Positions 20,710-30,724 of a DNA stretch of 64,000 nt are shown here, piece by piece. The notes under the pieces were generated by a model that was given only the letters and a program-made list of their open reading frames with translations, ran no database searches and was not told where the DNA came from. Where the stretch lies: positions 62,001 through 126,000 of the forward strand of contig NZ_JABJXS010000002.1 in NCBI RefSeq assembly GCF_013155275.1. The letters are read 5' to 3'. Made by a program: the position numbers and the translations under genes. Position 1 is the stretch's first letter. Each line of letters begins with the position of its first letter. This DNA is from Brenneria sp. hezel4-2-4. GTDB taxonomy: Bacteria; Pseudomonadota; Gammaproteobacteria; Enterobacterales; Enterobacteriaceae.

Positions 20710-22302
20710 GTGTTAAGTACCAACAATATCACCATGCAGTTCGGCAGCAAGCCGTTGTTTGAGAACATTTCGGTTAAATTCGGCGGCGGCAACCGTTACG
20801 GGTTGATTGGCGCAAATGGCTGCGGCAAATCAACGTTCATGAAAATACTTGGCAACGATCTGGCGCCGAGTTCCGGTAACGTTTTTCTCGATCCGAATGA
20901 GCGTCTGGGTAAATTGCGTCAGGATCAGTTCGCTTTTGAAAAATACAGCGTGCTGGATACCGTCATCATGGGTCATGCCGAACTGTGGGCGGTAAAAGAA
21001 GAACGCGACCGCATCTATGCGCTGGCTGAAATGAGTGAAGCGGATGGCTACAAAGTTGCCGATCTGGAAGTGCAATACGGTGAGATGGATGGTTACAGCG
21101 CCGAAGCGCGCGCGGGTGAGCTGTTGCTGGGCGTCGGCATTCCAGTGGAACAGCACTACGGCCCGATGAGCGAAGTGGCCCCCGGCTGGAAGCTGCGTGT
21201 GCTGCTGGCGCAGGCGCTGTTTGCCGATCCGGATATTCTGCTGCTCGATGAACCGACCAACAACCTGGATATCGACACCATTCGCTGGCTGGAGCAGGTG
21301 CTGAACGAGCGTAACAGCACCATGATCATTATTTCCCATGACCGTCACTTTCTGAATATGGTGTGTACACATATGGCGGATCTGGACTACGGCGAACTGC
21401 GAATTTATCCCGGCAACTATGATGACTATATGACGGCGGCCACGCAGGCGCGCGAGCGTCTGCTGGCGGATAACGCCAAGAAGAAAGCGCAAATTTCCGA
21501 ATTGCAGTCTTTCGTCAGCCGCTTCAGCGCCAATGCGTCCAAATCTAAACAGGCGACATCTCGCGCCCGCCAGATTGATAAAATCCAGTTGGAAGAGGTA
21601 AAAGCCTCCAGCCGTCAGAATCCATTTATTCGCTTTGAACAGGATAAGAAGCTGTTCCGCAATGCGTTGGAAGTGGAGGCGCTGGCGAAAGGGTTTGATA
21701 ATGGCCCGCTGTTCAGCAAGCTGAATCTGATGGTGGAAGTAGGTGAGAAGGTCGCCATTTTAGGAACCAACGGCATCGGTAAATCGACGCTGTTGAAAAC
21801 CCTGGTGGGCGATATTCAGCCGGACGGCGGTACGGTTAAATGGTCCGAAAACGCCAAAATCGGATACTACGCGCAGGATCATGAATACGAGTTTGATGAT
21901 TCTCTGACCGTGTTCGAGTGGATGAGCCAGTGGAAGCAGGAGCGAGACGACGAGCAGGCGGTGCGCAGCGTGCTGGGGCGTCTGCTGTTCAGTCAGGACG
22001 ACATCAAGAAGAAAGTCAAAGTGTTGTCCGGTGGCGAGAAGGGCCGGATGCTGTTTGGCAAACTGATGATGCAGCGTCCCAACATCCTGATTATGGATGA
22101 GCCGACCAACCACCTGGATATGGAATCGATTGAATCGCTGAATATGGCGCTGGAAATGTATGAAGGAACGCTGCTATTCGTCTCTCATGACCGCGAGTTC
22201 GTCAGTTCTCTGGCAACCCGCGTTCTGGAAATGACGCCGAATAAAGTGATTGATTTTACCGGAAACTATGAGGATTACCTGCGCAGTCAGGGTATTCAGT
22301 AA
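20710..22302 (+). CDS. ybiT: ABC-F family ATPase YbiT
   Basis: A 530-aa soluble protein with two ABC ATPase domains and no membrane part, the same length as E. coli YbiT and nearly identical. Walker A motifs are GANGCGKST (near residue 35) and GTNGIGKST (near residue 352); both Walker B segments end in DEPTNNLD or [16 protein letters not shown] is the second signature. ABC-F proteins act on ribosomes at the tRNA exit site; YbiT is thought to help translation of difficult sequences. It starts at GTG (20710). A terminator follows the stop. Confidence 0.94.
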   Translation: MLSTNNITMQFGSKPLFENISVKFGGGNRYGLIGANGCGKSTFMKILGNDLAPSSGNVFLDPNERLGKLRQDQFAFEKYSVLDTVIMGHAELWAVKEERDRIYALAEMSEADGYKVADLEVQYGEMDGYSAEARAGELLLGVGIPVEQHYGPMSEVAPGWKLRVLLAQALFADPDILLLDEPTNNLDIDTIRWLEQVLNERNSTMIIISHDRHFLNMVCTHMADLDYGELRIYPGNYDDYMTAATQARERLLADNAKKKAQISELQSFVSRFSANASKSKQATSRARQIDKIQLEEVKASSRQNPFIRFEQDKKLFRNALEVEALAKGFDNGPLFSKLNLMVEVGEKVAILGTNGIGKSTLLKTLVGDIQPDGGTVKWSENAKIGYYAQDHEYEFDDSLTVFEWMSQWKQERDDEQAVRSVLGRLLFSQDDIKKKVKVLSGGEKGRMLFGKLMMQRPNILIMDEPTNHLDMESIESLNMALEMYEGTLLFVSHDREFVSSLATRVLEMTPNKVIDFTGNYEDYLRSQGIQ

Positions 22303-22332
22303 CCGGTTTTCAAAACATTATTTCCTGCTCAG

Positions 22333-22367
22333 GGCAGCTCGGCGAAGGCCGTTGCTGCCTTTTTTAT
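22333..22367 (+). terminator. Rho-independent terminator of ybiT
   Basis: GGCAGC (22333-22338) pairs with GCTGCC (22354-22359), with an inner stem CGGC/GCCG, followed by a run of seven T and then a second T-rich stretch. Confidence 0.9.
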
Positions 22368-22952
22368 TTTTTCCGCCGATAGCCGATCACTATCCTTGCT
22401 ATAAATGAAATTCATCCCGAGAAACGCTTTGCTACAAAATAACATAGCCGATATTTATTCTTTGCTCTGAATATCGAGGGATAATATATTTCATTTTTCT
22501 TTTTTCGAAAAAAACTAACCGGATACATGGTTTTTAAACTAAAAAATCTAAAGTAATTATTTTGAGTGGTATGAGCAATAGAAGCAAATGATGATTTGCT
22601 ACATTAATGAATCAACTTGCATAAATAATGATATGAGTATTTTTTATTTTTAATTTCAATATATTAACATATATAAATAATGTGGTTATGTCTGGTGATT
22701 AATCGTTTTAGCTCAGAGGTAAATTATCATTGCAATAATATGTAGCGGTTGTTGCGATTATTTCTCATCTAAACAATGCCATTGCGGTTTTAAATGGATT
22801 CATTGCGCATAAAGTCACAGTTATAACAGAAATAAGAAGTCTATTGTCCCGGCGATTGATGAAGATCAAGTCTGTTAAATTAAATTTCTCATTACCATAA
22901 CCATACACATATTGTGTGTTCCTCCGTTTGAGTTACAGGAGAATAATAAAAA
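22368..22952 (+). promoter_or_regulatory. AT-rich ybiT-hybO intergenic region with hyb promoter
   Basis: About 585 bp with much lower GC than the surrounding genes and no credible gene. Its 3' end holds the FNR box listed separately. If the FNR site is class II (centred at -41.5), transcription would start near 22904, leaving a leader of about 48 nt; TACCAT at 22893-22898 is a possible -10. The ribosome site AGGAGA (22937-22942) precedes hybO. I found no function for the upstream 400 bp. Confidence 0.6.
22856..22869 (+). promoter_or_regulatory. Perfect FNR-binding site upstream of hybO
   Basis: TTGATgaagATCAA matches the FNR consensus TTGAT-N4-ATCAA at all ten specified positions and is centred 90 bp before the hybO start codon. 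FNR is the oxygen-sensing activator of anaerobic respiration, and hydrogenase-2 is an anaerobic enzyme, so activation of the hyb-hyp operon is the natural reading. Confidence 0.8.
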
Positions 22953-24101
22953 ATGAGTGGGGAAAATTTAATGCTTTCCCATCACGGCGTTAATCGCCGT
23001 GATTTTATGAAGTTATGTGCGGCACTTGCGGCATCAATGGGATTGGCGGATTCCGCCGTGGCGGAGATTGCCCGGTCGATGGGTTCCACACAACGTCCGC
23101 CGGTTATCTGGATTGGCGCGCAGGAATGTACCGGATGTACGGAGTCCCTGCTGCGGGCAACGCATCCAACCATTGAGAACCTGCTGTTAAACACCATCTC
23201 GCTGGAATATCACGAAGTGCTCTCTGCGGCTTTTGGCGAACAGGCCGAAGAGAACAAGCATCGCGCCATTGAGCAATATAAAGGGAAATTCGTACTGGTT
23301 GTCGATGGGTCGATACCCATTAAAGACGGCGGCATCTACTGTATGGTGGCCGGCAAACCGATCGTGGAGCATATCCGCGAAACGGCCGAACATGCCGCCG
23401 CCATTATCGCCATCGGTTCGTGCTCGGCCTGGGGCGGCGTCCCGGCGGCGGGCAGCAACCCGACCGGCGCGGTGAGCTTGCAGGATGTATTACCGGGGAA
23501 AACGGTGATTAATATCCCTGGCTGTCCGCCGAATCCGCACAATTTTCTCGCCACCGTCGCTCACATCATCACCTATCAACGTCCGCCCGCGCTGGATAGT
23601 CAGGGCCGGCCGACGTTCGCCTATGGCCGACTGATCCACGAAAACTGCGAGCGTCGTCCGCATTTTGACGCCGGGCGTTTTGCGAAAGAGTTTGGCGATG
23701 AGGGGCATCGTCAGGGCTGGTGTCTCTACCATCTGGGCTGTAAAGGGCCTGAAACCTATGGCAACTGCCCGACGCTGGAGTTTTGCGACGTCGGCGGCGG
23801 CATCTGGCCGGTGGGCATCGGGCACCCCTGCTACGGCTGTAATGAGAAAGGCATCGGGTTTACCAAGGGCATCTTCCAACTGGCCAACGTGGAAAATCCG
23901 ACGCCACGGGTGGAAAAACCGGCGATCCATAGCCCGGAAGGCGGACAGATATCCACGACGGCAGTGGGGTTGATTAGCGGGGTACTCGGCGTGGTTGGCG
24001 GCGTCAGCCTGATGACGGTACGCGAACTGGGGCGTCAGAAAAAACCGTCTCCACAAAAACCGAGTCAGCAGGACGCTGGAAACGCATCCCGGGAGGATTA
24101 A
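22953..24101 (+). CDS. hybO: Hydrogenase-2 small subunit HybO
   Basis: The 382-aa FeS subunit of membrane-bound uptake [NiFe]-hydrogenase 2. A twin-arginine signal (NRRDFMK, residues about 11-17) directs export of the folded HybO-HybC pair. Cluster ligands are visible in CTGCTE and in later segments (SCSAWGG, CPPNPHNF, CYGCNEKG). A C-terminal transmembrane helix (about residues 335-355) anchors it facing the periplasm. Closely similar to E. coli HybO (372 aa). First gene of the hyb operon; hybA starts 3 nt after the stop. Confidence 0.96.
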   Translation: MSGENLMLSHHGVNRRDFMKLCAALAASMGLADSAVAEIARSMGSTQRPPVIWIGAQECTGCTESLLRATHPTIENLLLNTISLEYHEVLSAAFGEQAEENKHRAIEQYKGKFVLVVDGSIPIKDGGIYCMVAGKPIVEHIRETAEHAAAIIAIGSCSAWGGVPAAGSNPTGAVSLQDVLPGKTVINIPGCPPNPHNFLATVAHIITYQRPPALDSQGRPTFAYGRLIHENCERRPHFDAGRFAKEFGDEGHRQGWCLYHLGCKGPETYGNCPTLEFCDVGGGIWPVGIGHPCYGCNEKGIGFTKGIFQLANVENPTPRVEKPAIHSPEGGQISTTAVGLISGVLGVVGGVSLMTVRELGRQKKPSPQKPSQQDAGNASRED

Positions 24102-24104
24102 GCC

Positions 24105-25142
24105 GTGAACAGACGCAATTTTTTCAAGCTGGCCTCTGCCGGCGCGTTGCTGGCCGGCACCCCGTTGGCCGGACGTGCCGCGGCCGTCAACAAACCGCCG
24201 ATCCCCGGCTCGCTGGGAATGCTTTACGATTCTACGCTGTGCGTCGGCTGTCAGGCGTGCGTCAGCGAATGCCAGCAGCTCAATAAGCTGGCCTATAAGC
24301 CGGACAGCAAGATTTACGCCGGCGGCGACGCCACCTGGTCCAACAACGACAAGCTAAGCCCCTACACCAACAATATCATTCAGGTGTGGAGCGCCGGCGA
24401 CGGCAAAAACAAGGATCAGGTCGATAACGGCTATGCCTATATCAAGAAGCAGTGCATGCACTGCGTCGATCCCAACTGCGTATCGGTTTGTCCGGTTTCG
24501 GCGCTGAAGAAAGATCCCAAAACCGGCGTGGTCCACTATGACGCCGACATCTGCACCGGCTGTCGTTATTGCATGGTGGCCTGTCCGTTCAACATTCCCA
24601 AATACGATTACGAGAACCCGTTTGGCAAGCTGCATAAATGCGAGTTGTGCAATCAGCCGGGGCTGGAACGATTAGACAAAGGCGGCCTGCCGGGCTGCGT
24701 TGACGTCTGCCCTACCGGGGCGGTGATTTTCGGTACTCGCGAAGAGCTGTTGTCTGAAGCGAAACATCGTTTGTCGTTGCAGGCCGGCGATGAATATCGC
24801 TATCCGCGTCAGACGCTGGCGAAAAAGGATACCTATCTCCACACCGTGCCGAAATACGATCGCCACGTTTATGGCGAGAAGGAAGCGGGCGGTACGCAGG
24901 TTCTGGTGCTGGCGGGCGTACCTTATCAGAACCTGGATCTGCCGGAGTTGGCCGAACTGTCCACCGGCGCGCGCTCCGAGCATATTCAGCATACGTTGTA
25001 TAAAGGCATGGTGCTGCCGCTGGCGGTGTTGGCGGGTTTGTCGGTGCTGGTGCATCGAAATACCCGGGCCGACCGGTTGGATCATGACGACACCCACGCG
25101 GATACGAACCGGAAACAGGAGGACGATCATGACGGCGCATAA
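24105..25142 (+). CDS. hybA: Hydrogenase-2 FeS protein HybA
   Basis: A 345-aa periplasmic ferredoxin-like electron carrier for hydrogenase 2, starting at GTG behind a GGAGG site. It has a Tat signal (RRNFFK) and four cysteine motifs for [4Fe-4S] clusters: [37 protein letters not shown], and CELC with CVDVCP. A hydrophobic helix near residues 303-316 anchors the C-terminus. It passes electrons from HybO to the quinone-reactive HybB. About 17 residues longer than E. coli HybA, mostly at the charged C-terminal tail. Confidence 0.95.
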   Translation: MNRRNFFKLASAGALLAGTPLAGRAAAVNKPPIPGSLGMLYDSTLCVGCQACVSECQQLNKLAYKPDSKIYAGGDATWSNNDKLSPYTNNIIQVWSAGDGKNKDQVDNGYAYIKKQCMHCVDPNCVSVCPVSALKKDPKTGVVHYDADICTGCRYCMVACPFNIPKYDYENPFGKLHKCELCNQPGLERLDKGGLPGCVDVCPTGAVIFGTREELLSEAKHRLSLQAGDEYRYPRQTLAKKDTYLHTVPKYDRHVYGEKEAGGTQVLVLAGVPYQNLDLPELAELSTGARSEHIQHTLYKGMVLPLAVLAGLSVLVHRNTRADRLDHDDTHADTNRKQEDDHDGA

Positions 25143-26328
25143 AGCGAGTCCACTCGGCGGGCGGCTGGTCAGTTGGCCGATCATGTTGCTGGCGCCGTTC
25201 ATCGTGCTATGCGCGGTGCTGATCGTAAAACGTCTGGTGTTCGGCATCGGTGACGTCGCCGCGCTCAACGGCGGTTATCCCTGGGGGATCTGGATCGCGT
25301 TCGACCTGCTGGTGGGCACCGGTTTCGCCTGCGGCGGCTGGGCGTTGGCCTGGGCGGTTTACGTCTTTAATCGCGGGGAATACCATCCGCTGGTTCGTCC
25401 GGCGCTGTTGGCCAGCCTGTTCGGCTATTCGCTCGGCGGGCTGTCGATCACCATTGACGTCGGGCGTTACTGGAATCTGCCGTACTTTTTTATTCCGGGC
25501 TTTTTTAATACCTCGTCGGTGCTGTTTGAGACCGCGGTGTGTATGACGATCTACATCGGCGTGATGGCGCTGGAGTTTGCGCCGGTGGTGTGCGAGCGCA
25601 TGGGCTGGAAAGTGTCGCTCAAGCGATTAAATAAAGTGATGTTCTTTATTATCGCGCTGGGCGCGCTGCTGCCGACCATGCACCAGTCGTCGATGGGATC
25701 GCTGATGATTTCCGCCGGATATAAAGTGCATCCGCTGTGGCAGAGCTATGAGCTGTTGCCGTTATTCTCGCTGCTGACCGCTTTCATCATGGGTTTTTCG
25801 ATCGTGATGTTTGAAGGTTCGCTGGTGCAGGCCGGGCTAAAAGGGCGCGGGCCGGATGAAAAGCGCCTGTTCGCCCGTCTGACGCAAATCATTCAGGTAC
25901 TGCTGCTGCTGTTTATCGTGCTGCGCTTTGGCGAAATCATCTGGCACGACAAAACGGGCTATCTGCTGCGCGGCGATCGCTATGCCATTACCTTCTGGTG
26001 CGAGGCGGCGCTGATGATTTTCCCGCTGGCGATGTACCGCTTCAAACGCTGCCGCGATGACGCGCGTCTGCTGTTTGTCGGCGCGCTGAGCCTGTTGTTC
26101 GGCGCCGCGCTGTGGCGGCTGAGCTATTCCCTGCTGGCGTTCAATCCCGGCGGTGGCTATCACTATTTCCCGGCCGCATCGGAAGTGCTGATCTCCATCG
26201 GGTTTGTGGCGATTGAAGTCTGCGCATACATCTGGTTAATCCGGCTGCTGCCGGTACTTCCCGCGCTGGAAGGCGTTCATAAGAATTATCAGGCCGAGGT
26301 AAAACATGAGCCAACGCATCACCATTGA
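25129..26328 (+). CDS. hybB: Hydrogenase-2 membrane subunit HybB (NrfD/PsrC family)
   Basis: A 399-aa integral membrane protein of the NrfD-like family with about ten helices, which couples periplasmic hydrogen oxidation to quinone reduction. It matches E. coli HybB along its length ([20 protein letters not shown]-like start, then the run around [21 protein letters not shown]). The frame stays open to 24790, but the conserved start is the ATG at 25129 after AGGAGGAC; it overlaps hybA by 14 nt. The last 23 nt overlap hybC. Confidence 0.95.
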   Translation: MTAHKASPLGGRLVSWPIMLLAPFIVLCAVLIVKRLVFGIGDVAALNGGYPWGIWIAFDLLVGTGFACGGWALAWAVYVFNRGEYHPLVRPALLASLFGYSLGGLSITIDVGRYWNLPYFFIPGFFNTSSVLFETAVCMTIYIGVMALEFAPVVCERMGWKVSLKRLNKVMFFIIALGALLPTMHQSSMGSLMISAGYKVHPLWQSYELLPLFSLLTAFIMGFSIVMFEGSLVQAGLKGRGPDEKRLFARLTQIIQVLLLLFIVLRFGEIIWHDKTGYLLRGDRYAITFWCEAALMIFPLAMYRFKRCRDDARLLFVGALSLLFGAALWRLSYSLLAFNPGGGYHYFPAASEVLISIGFVAIEVCAYIWLIRLLPVLPALEGVHKNYQAEVKHEPTHHH

Positions 26329-28012
26329 TCCTATTACCCGCATTGAGGGACATCTGCGCATCGATTGCGAAATTGAACAGGGGAAAGTCACCAAAGCCTG
26401 GTCGTCCGGCACCATGTGGCGCGGGATGGAAGAGATTGTTAAAGGTCAGGATCCGCGCGACGCCTGGATGATTGTGCAACGTATCTGCGGCGTGTGCACC
26501 ACGGTGCATGCCATCGCTTCCGTTCGGGCGGTTGAGAATGCCTTGCAACTGAATGTTCCGGTGAATGCGCAGTATATCCGTAACCTGATCCTGGCGGCGC
26601 ACAGCATCCATGATCATATCGTTCACTTCTACCAGCTCTCCGCGCTGGACTGGGTTGACGTCACCTCCGCGCTGAAAGCCGATCCGCAACGGGCGGAAGC
26701 CTTGCTGAAAGGGCTGTCCGACTGGCCTTTGAACAATGCGGCGGAATTTACCCGGGTGCAACAGAAGCTGAAAGACCTGGTTGCCAGCGGCCAATTGGGC
26801 ATTTTCGCCAACGGTTATTGGGGGCACCCGGCCATGGCCCTGCCGCCGGAAGTCAATCTGATTGCGGTTGCGCACTACCTACAAGCGCTGGAGTGTCAGC
26901 GCGATGCCAACCGTATCGTGGCGATTCTCGGCGGCAAGACGCCGCATATCCAGAATCTGGCGGTAGGGGGCGTCGCCAACCCGATTAATCTGGATGCGCC
27001 CAGCGTGCTGAATCTTGAACGCCTGATGTATGTGAAGTCGTTTATCGATCGTCTGAGCGACTTTATCGAGCAGGTTTACAAAGTGGATTGCGCGGTGATT
27101 GCCGCGCACTATCCCGACTGGCTGAGTCTGGGCAAAGGCGCCGATCACTATCTCAGCGTCCCTGAGCTGCCGACCGATAATCAGGGCGGTAGCTTCCTGC
27201 TGGCGGGCGGCTACCTGGAAAACGGCGATTTTGCCAACTATCGCCCGATTACCAGCCATAGCGACGCCTTCCTGATTGATGGCATTAAGGAAAGCGGCAA
27301 ACACGCCTGGTATCAGGATGATGAACCGCTGGCGCCGTGGGAAGGGTTGACGCGTCCGAACTATACTGGTTGGCAGGATGAGGGCAAATATTCCTGGGTG
27401 AAGGCGCCGACCTTCTACGGCAAAACCGTTGAGGTAGGGCCGCTGGCGTGGCTGCTGTGTAGCCTGGCGGCGAAGCATAAAGATACCGAAGCGCACTACG
27501 CGCAGGTTGGGGCGGCCTACCACAAATTGACCGGTCAGACGCTGGAAGTCGCGCATCTGCACTCCACGCTGGGCCGGGTGATTGGCCGCACGGTGCACTG
27601 CTGCGTGCTGAAAGATACGCTGGCGCAGCAATGGCAGGCGCTGGTGACCAACATCGGCGCCGGCGACCATCAAACCTTTATCAAGCCCGATCTGTCGCCG
27701 GATACCGAGTTTCGCGGCGTCGGTTTTGGTGAAATGCCGCGCGGCATGCTGTCGCACTGGATCGTATTCAAAAACGGCAAAATCACCAACTATCAGGCGG
27801 TGGTGCCGTCAACCTGGACTTCCGGGCCGCGTAATTTCGACGGCGTCCCCGGCCCTTACGAGCAGTCGCTGGTCGGCACGCCGATAGCCGATCCGCATAA
27901 GCCGCTGGAAGTGGTGCGCACCATCCACTCGTTTGATCCATGCATGTCCTGCGCGGTGCATATTGTGGATACGGTGAGCGGTAGCGAAGTGACCCGGGTC
28001 AAGGTGCTGTGA
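26306..28012 (+). CDS. hybC: Hydrogenase-2 large subunit HybC (catalytic NiFe subunit)
   Basis: The 568-aa [NiFe]-hydrogenase large subunit. The active-site cysteines are in RICGVC (Cys61, Cys64) and DPCMSC (Cys546, Cys549), followed by the processing site AVH with His552. The 16 residues after it should be removed by HybD once nickel is inserted. It has no signal of its own and is exported with HybO. Nearly collinear with E. coli HybC (567 aa). Overlaps hybB and touches hybD (TGATG). Confidence 0.97.
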   Translation: MSQRITIDPITRIEGHLRIDCEIEQGKVTKAWSSGTMWRGMEEIVKGQDPRDAWMIVQRICGVCTTVHAIASVRAVENALQLNVPVNAQYIRNLILAAHSIHDHIVHFYQLSALDWVDVTSALKADPQRAEALLKGLSDWPLNNAAEFTRVQQKLKDLVASGQLGIFANGYWGHPAMALPPEVNLIAVAHYLQALECQRDANRIVAILGGKTPHIQNLAVGGVANPINLDAPSVLNLERLMYVKSFIDRLSDFIEQVYKVDCAVIAAHYPDWLSLGKGADHYLSVPELPTDNQGGSFLLAGGYLENGDFANYRPITSHSDAFLIDGIKESGKHAWYQDDEPLAPWEGLTRPNYTGWQDEGKYSWVKAPTFYGKTVEVGPLAWLLCSLAAKHKDTEAHYAQVGAAYHKLTGQTLEVAHLHSTLGRVIGRTVHCCVLKDTLAQQWQALVTNIGAGDHQTFIKPDLSPDTEFRGVGFGEMPRGMLSHWIVFKNGKITNYQAVVPSTWTSGPRNFDGVPGPYEQSLVGTPIADPHKPLEVVRTIHSFDPCMSCAVHIVDTVSGSEVTRVKVL

Positions 28013-28512
28013 TGAACATACTGGTGCTGGGGATTGGTAATCTGCTGCTGAGCGATGAAGCCGTCGGCGTGCGCATGGTGGAAGCGTTAGCGCGGTGCTA
28101 CACGTTTTCCCCGCAGATAGACATCCTCGACGGCGGCACATCCGGGATGGAGTTGATGGATGCGATGGCCGGGCGCGATCATCTGATCGTGGCCGACGCT
28201 GTGCTGACCGGGCAGGCGCCGGGTAGCGTAGTGGTGCTGCGCGATAGCGAAGTGCCCGCCTTGTTCACCCGTAAGATTTCCCCGCACCAGTTGGGTTTAT
28301 CGGATGTGCTGATGGCGTTGCAACTGACGGGCGAATTCCCGCGCCGGCTAACGCTGGTGGGGGTTGAACCCGCGTCGCTGGCGGTGCGTATCGGCCTGTC
28401 GGAAACGATAACGCAGGCGCTGGAGCCGGCGTTGCAGCAGGTGATTATCGCCTTGCGGCAAAGCGGCGTCACCGTCAGCGAACGTAAGCGATGCGAGGTT
28501 TATGGTGAGTAA
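28012..28512 (+). CDS. hybD: Hydrogenase-2 maturation endopeptidase HybD
   Basis: A 166-aa member of the HycI/HybD/HupD protease family (E. coli HybD 164 aa), which clips the C-terminal peptide of HybC after nickel insertion. Family motifs are present: GIGNLLLSDEAVGV at the start, LDGGTSGMEL with its nickel-sensing Asp, and ISPHQLGLSD with the metal-binding His. The in-frame GTG at 28009 is less likely than the ATG at 28012. Overlaps hybC by 1 nt and hybE by 11 nt. Confidence 0.95.
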   Translation: MNILVLGIGNLLLSDEAVGVRMVEALARCYTFSPQIDILDGGTSGMELMDAMAGRDHLIVADAVLTGQAPGSVVVLRDSEVPALFTRKISPHQLGLSDVLMALQLTGEFPRRLTLVGVEPASLAVRIGLSETITQALEPALQQVIIALRQSGVTVSERKRCEVYGE

Positions 28513-29047
28513 TCAACCTGACGTCCGCGATTTAAACATGATACCGGGTGAGCGCAAGGAATCTTCATTGATTATCGGCGATGATTACCATCCGGCGACC
28601 TGGCTGGAGCCGATGTTTACGCGGATTGCGCGGGAAAAAATGCAGATGCTGCCTTTTTTTCGGCCGGGCATTCCGGTCAAGGCCTGCGGATTTACCCTGT
28701 TTGAACAGCAGTGGGTCGGCTGTCTGCTGACGCCGTGGATGATCAGTCTGCTGGTATTGCCGGGGCCGCGGCAGGTTTGGCCGCTCAGGACGCCGGCCGA
28801 TCGTCTGGCGCTGGCATTGCCCTGCGGCAATGTGACCTTTGTGGTCGGCGAGATGGCCGGCAAGCAATATTTGTCCTGCTCGCTGATGTCGCCGCTTGAG
28901 CACGGCATCAGCGGGGAACAGGCCATTTTACTGGCGGAGCAGAGCGCCAAAATGGCGTTGTCGTTGCCGGTAAAAGACGCGGATGCGCCATTGAATATCA
29001 GCCGACGCGCGCTGTTTAGCCGAAATCGGAGTGAGAACCATGCATGA
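28502..29047 (+). CDS. hybE: [NiFe]-hydrogenase assembly chaperone HybE
   Basis: A 181-aa HybE/HupJ family chaperone. In E. coli it binds the HybO precursor and coordinates small-subunit assembly with Tat export. The conserved core is visible in GFTLFEQQWVGCLLTPWMI and in the run of YLSCSLMSPLEHGIS to SLPV, ending ISRRALFSR. Its N-terminal 20 residues are longer than in E. coli (162 aa) and not conserved; a later start is possible. Overlaps hypA by 8 nt. Confidence 0.92.
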   Translation: MVSNQPDVRDLNMIPGERKESSLIIGDDYHPATWLEPMFTRIAREKMQMLPFFRPGIPVKACGFTLFEQQWVGCLLTPWMISLLVLPGPRQVWPLRTPADRLALALPCGNVTFVVGEMAGKQYLSCSLMSPLEHGISGEQAILLAEQSAKMALSLPVKDADAPLNISRRALFSRNRSENHA

Positions 29048-29381
29048 AATTTCCATGTGCTATAGCGCACTGGAACTGATCGAACAGCAGGCTCGTCAAC
29101 ATCATGCCCGGCGGGTGACCGCCGTCTGGCTGGAGATAGGCGCGCTTTCCTGTATCGAGGAAAGCGCCTTACGTTTTTGTTTTGAATCGGTTTGTCGGCA
29201 AACGCTGGCGGAGGGGTGTCAACTGCACGTTGCGGTTCGGCCGGCGCAGGCATGGTGCTGGGAATGCAGCGCCATGGTGGCGGTGGTTGAGCACGGCGGC
29301 GGATGCCCGCGGTGCGGCAGCTACAATTTACGCCTGGATGACGGCGATAGCCTGCAATTAAAGCAGTTAGCAGTGGAGTAA
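29040..29381 (+). CDS. hypA: Hydrogenase nickel insertion protein HypA (HybF-type)
   Basis: A 113-aa nickel-binding protein, starting MHEISM at 29040; His2 and Glu3 are the nickel ligands of the family. A zinc site is formed by CWEC and CPRC near residues 72-92. It delivers nickel with HypB to the hydrogenase large-subunit precursor. In E. coli the copy within hyb is named HybF. The frame extends to a GTG at 29031, but the MHE start is conserved and functionally required. Confidence 0.95.
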   Translation: MHEISMCYSALELIEQQARQHHARRVTAVWLEIGALSCIEESALRFCFESVCRQTLAEGCQLHVAVRPAQAWCWECSAMVAVVEHGGGCPRCGSYNLRLDDGDSLQLKQLAVE

Positions 29382-29420
29382 CGGACAGTTAAGGCCTAAA
29401 GATAGCGGGAGGAAAGCCCT

Positions 29421-30446
29421 ATGTGTACCACATGCGGTTGCGGTGAAGGGGAAAGCAAAATTGAGGGTGACGAACATTCTCATGAACATGACCACCACCA
29501 CGACCACCATCATGACCACCATCACGATCGCGGCCACGATCATCACCACAGCCATGACCACCATCACGGCGGCAAAATAAAGAGTCGCTGCGTGATTATC
29601 CATCACCACCACTACCATGGCGATGTTCATAACTATTACTACGCGCTGCCGCCGAAAGGCGGAAAGGGGGCGAAGCCGGTAAACAAGCAGGCCGCCGCCG
29701 AACAGGGCGAAACGGCCTTCCAGCCTGAAGTCGATGAGCAGGATCTGCATTACGGCCTGGGCGCGGCCGGAACACACGCGCCGGGCGTCGGGCAACAGCG
29801 TTTATTGCAGATTGAAATGGACGTGCTGAGCAAGAATAACCAGTTGGCTAAGCATAACCGGGCGCATTTCAAGGCGCAGAACATTCTGGCGCTGAATCTG
29901 GTTTCCAGCCCGGGCTCAGGCAAAACCACGCTATTAACCGCCACGCTGAATCATATCAGCCAGCAGGTGCCGTGCGCGGTGATTGAAGGCGATCAGCAAA
30001 CCGCCAATGATGCGGAGCGCATCCGTGCGACGGGAGTGAGCGCGATTCAGGTGAACACCGGAAAGGGCTGTCATCTGGATGCGCAGATGGTGCATGACGC
30101 CGCTCATCGCTTGCAACTGCCGGACAACAGCCTGTTGTTTATCGAGAATGTGGGCAATTTGGTGTGTCCCGCCGGGTTCGATCTGGGCGAACGCGCCAAG
30201 GTCGCGGTGCTGTCGGTGACGGAAGGCGAAGATAAGCCATTAAAATATCCGCATATGTTTGCCGCCGCGTCATTGATGGTGATTAATAAAATCGATCTGC
30301 TGCCTTATCTGGATTTCAATCTGGACGCCTGCGTCGCCAATGCCAGACGGATTAATCCGGCCATTCAGATTATCGCCTTGTCCGCCCAGAGCGGCGAAGG
30401 CATGGATGAGTGGCTTGGCTGGCTGGAGGCACAGCTATGTGCCTAG
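29421..30446 (+). CDS. hypB: Hydrogenase nickel incorporation GTPase HypB, with extended His-rich N-terminus
   Basis: A 341-aa SIMIBI-class GTPase. The N-terminal nickel motif CTTCGCG (residues 2-8) is followed by a histidine-rich stretch: about 26 His between residues 19 and 70, in HHHD repeats and a second HHHHYH cluster. The G domain has the P-loop SSPGSGKTT (near residue 158), the metal-binding CHLD switch segment, and NKIDLLP. It loads nickel into HybC with HypA. The His-rich region is much longer than in E. coli HypB and suggests nickel storage, as in rhizobial HypB. Preceded by GGGAGGAAAG. Confidence 0.95.
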   Translation: MCTTCGCGEGESKIEGDEHSHEHDHHHDHHHDHHHDRGHDHHHSHDHHHGGKIKSRCVIIHHHHYHGDVHNYYYALPPKGGKGAKPVNKQAAAEQGETAFQPEVDEQDLHYGLGAAGTHAPGVGQQRLLQIEMDVLSKNNQLAKHNRAHFKAQNILALNLVSSPGSGKTTLLTATLNHISQQVPCAVIEGDQQTANDAERIRATGVSAIQVNTGKGCHLDAQMVHDAAHRLQLPDNSLLFIENVGNLVCPAGFDLGERAKVAVLSVTEGEDKPLKYPHMFAAASLMVINKIDLLPYLDFNLDACVANARRINPAIQIIALSAQSGEGMDEWLGWLEAQLCA

Positions 30447-30724
30447 GCATTCCGGGCAGGGTGGTTTCAGTCGGCGAGGATATTCACCAACCCGCGTATG
30501 TCGACGTCTGCGGCGTACAGCGGTCGGTGAATATCGCGCTGGTCTGCGAAGGCTCGCCTGCCGAACTGGTGGGGCAATGGGTGCTGGTGCACGTCGGCTT
30601 CGCCATGAGCCTGCTGGATGAGCGGGAAGCGCAGGATACGCTGGCGGCGTTGCAGTCGATGCGAGCCATTGGACTGGAGTTGGATGACATGCGACAGACC
30701 GGGGCTGACTATGCAGTACGTTGA
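30437..30724 (+). CDS. hybG: Hydrogenase maturation chaperone HybG (HypC family)
   Basis: A 95-aa HypC-family chaperone starting MCLGIPG; the catalytic Cys2 is essential for carrying the Fe(CN)2CO centre with HypD. Residues SVGEDIHQ and [16 protein letters not shown] resemble E. coli HybG more than HypC (HypC lacks the EDIHQ segment), which fits a chaperone dedicated to hydrogenase 2. The frame extends to 30410, but the family start is the ATG at 30437, overlapping hypB by 10 nt. Confidence 0.93.
   Translation: MCLGIPGRVVSVGEDIHQPAYVDVCGVQRSVNIALVCEGSPAELVGQWVLVHVGFAMSLLDEREAQDTLAALQSMRAIGLELDDMRQTGADYAVR

Noticed and set aside
22368-22850. Low-GC block before hybO considered as horizontally acquired DNA.
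   Set aside because: It is entirely intergenic with no mobile gene or repeat, and both flanks are core genes of normal composition.
24790-25128. Long N-terminal extension of hybB overlapping hybA.
   Set aside because: The extension is the out-of-frame reading of hybA, rich in Arg and Trp. The conserved hybB start is the ATG at 25129 with a strong ribosome site.
29460-29580. Repetitive CACCACGAC-rich DNA in hypB that might be a microsatellite or assembly error.
   Set aside because: It reads in frame as the histidine-rich nickel-binding region expected of HypB and is followed by an intact GTPase domain.
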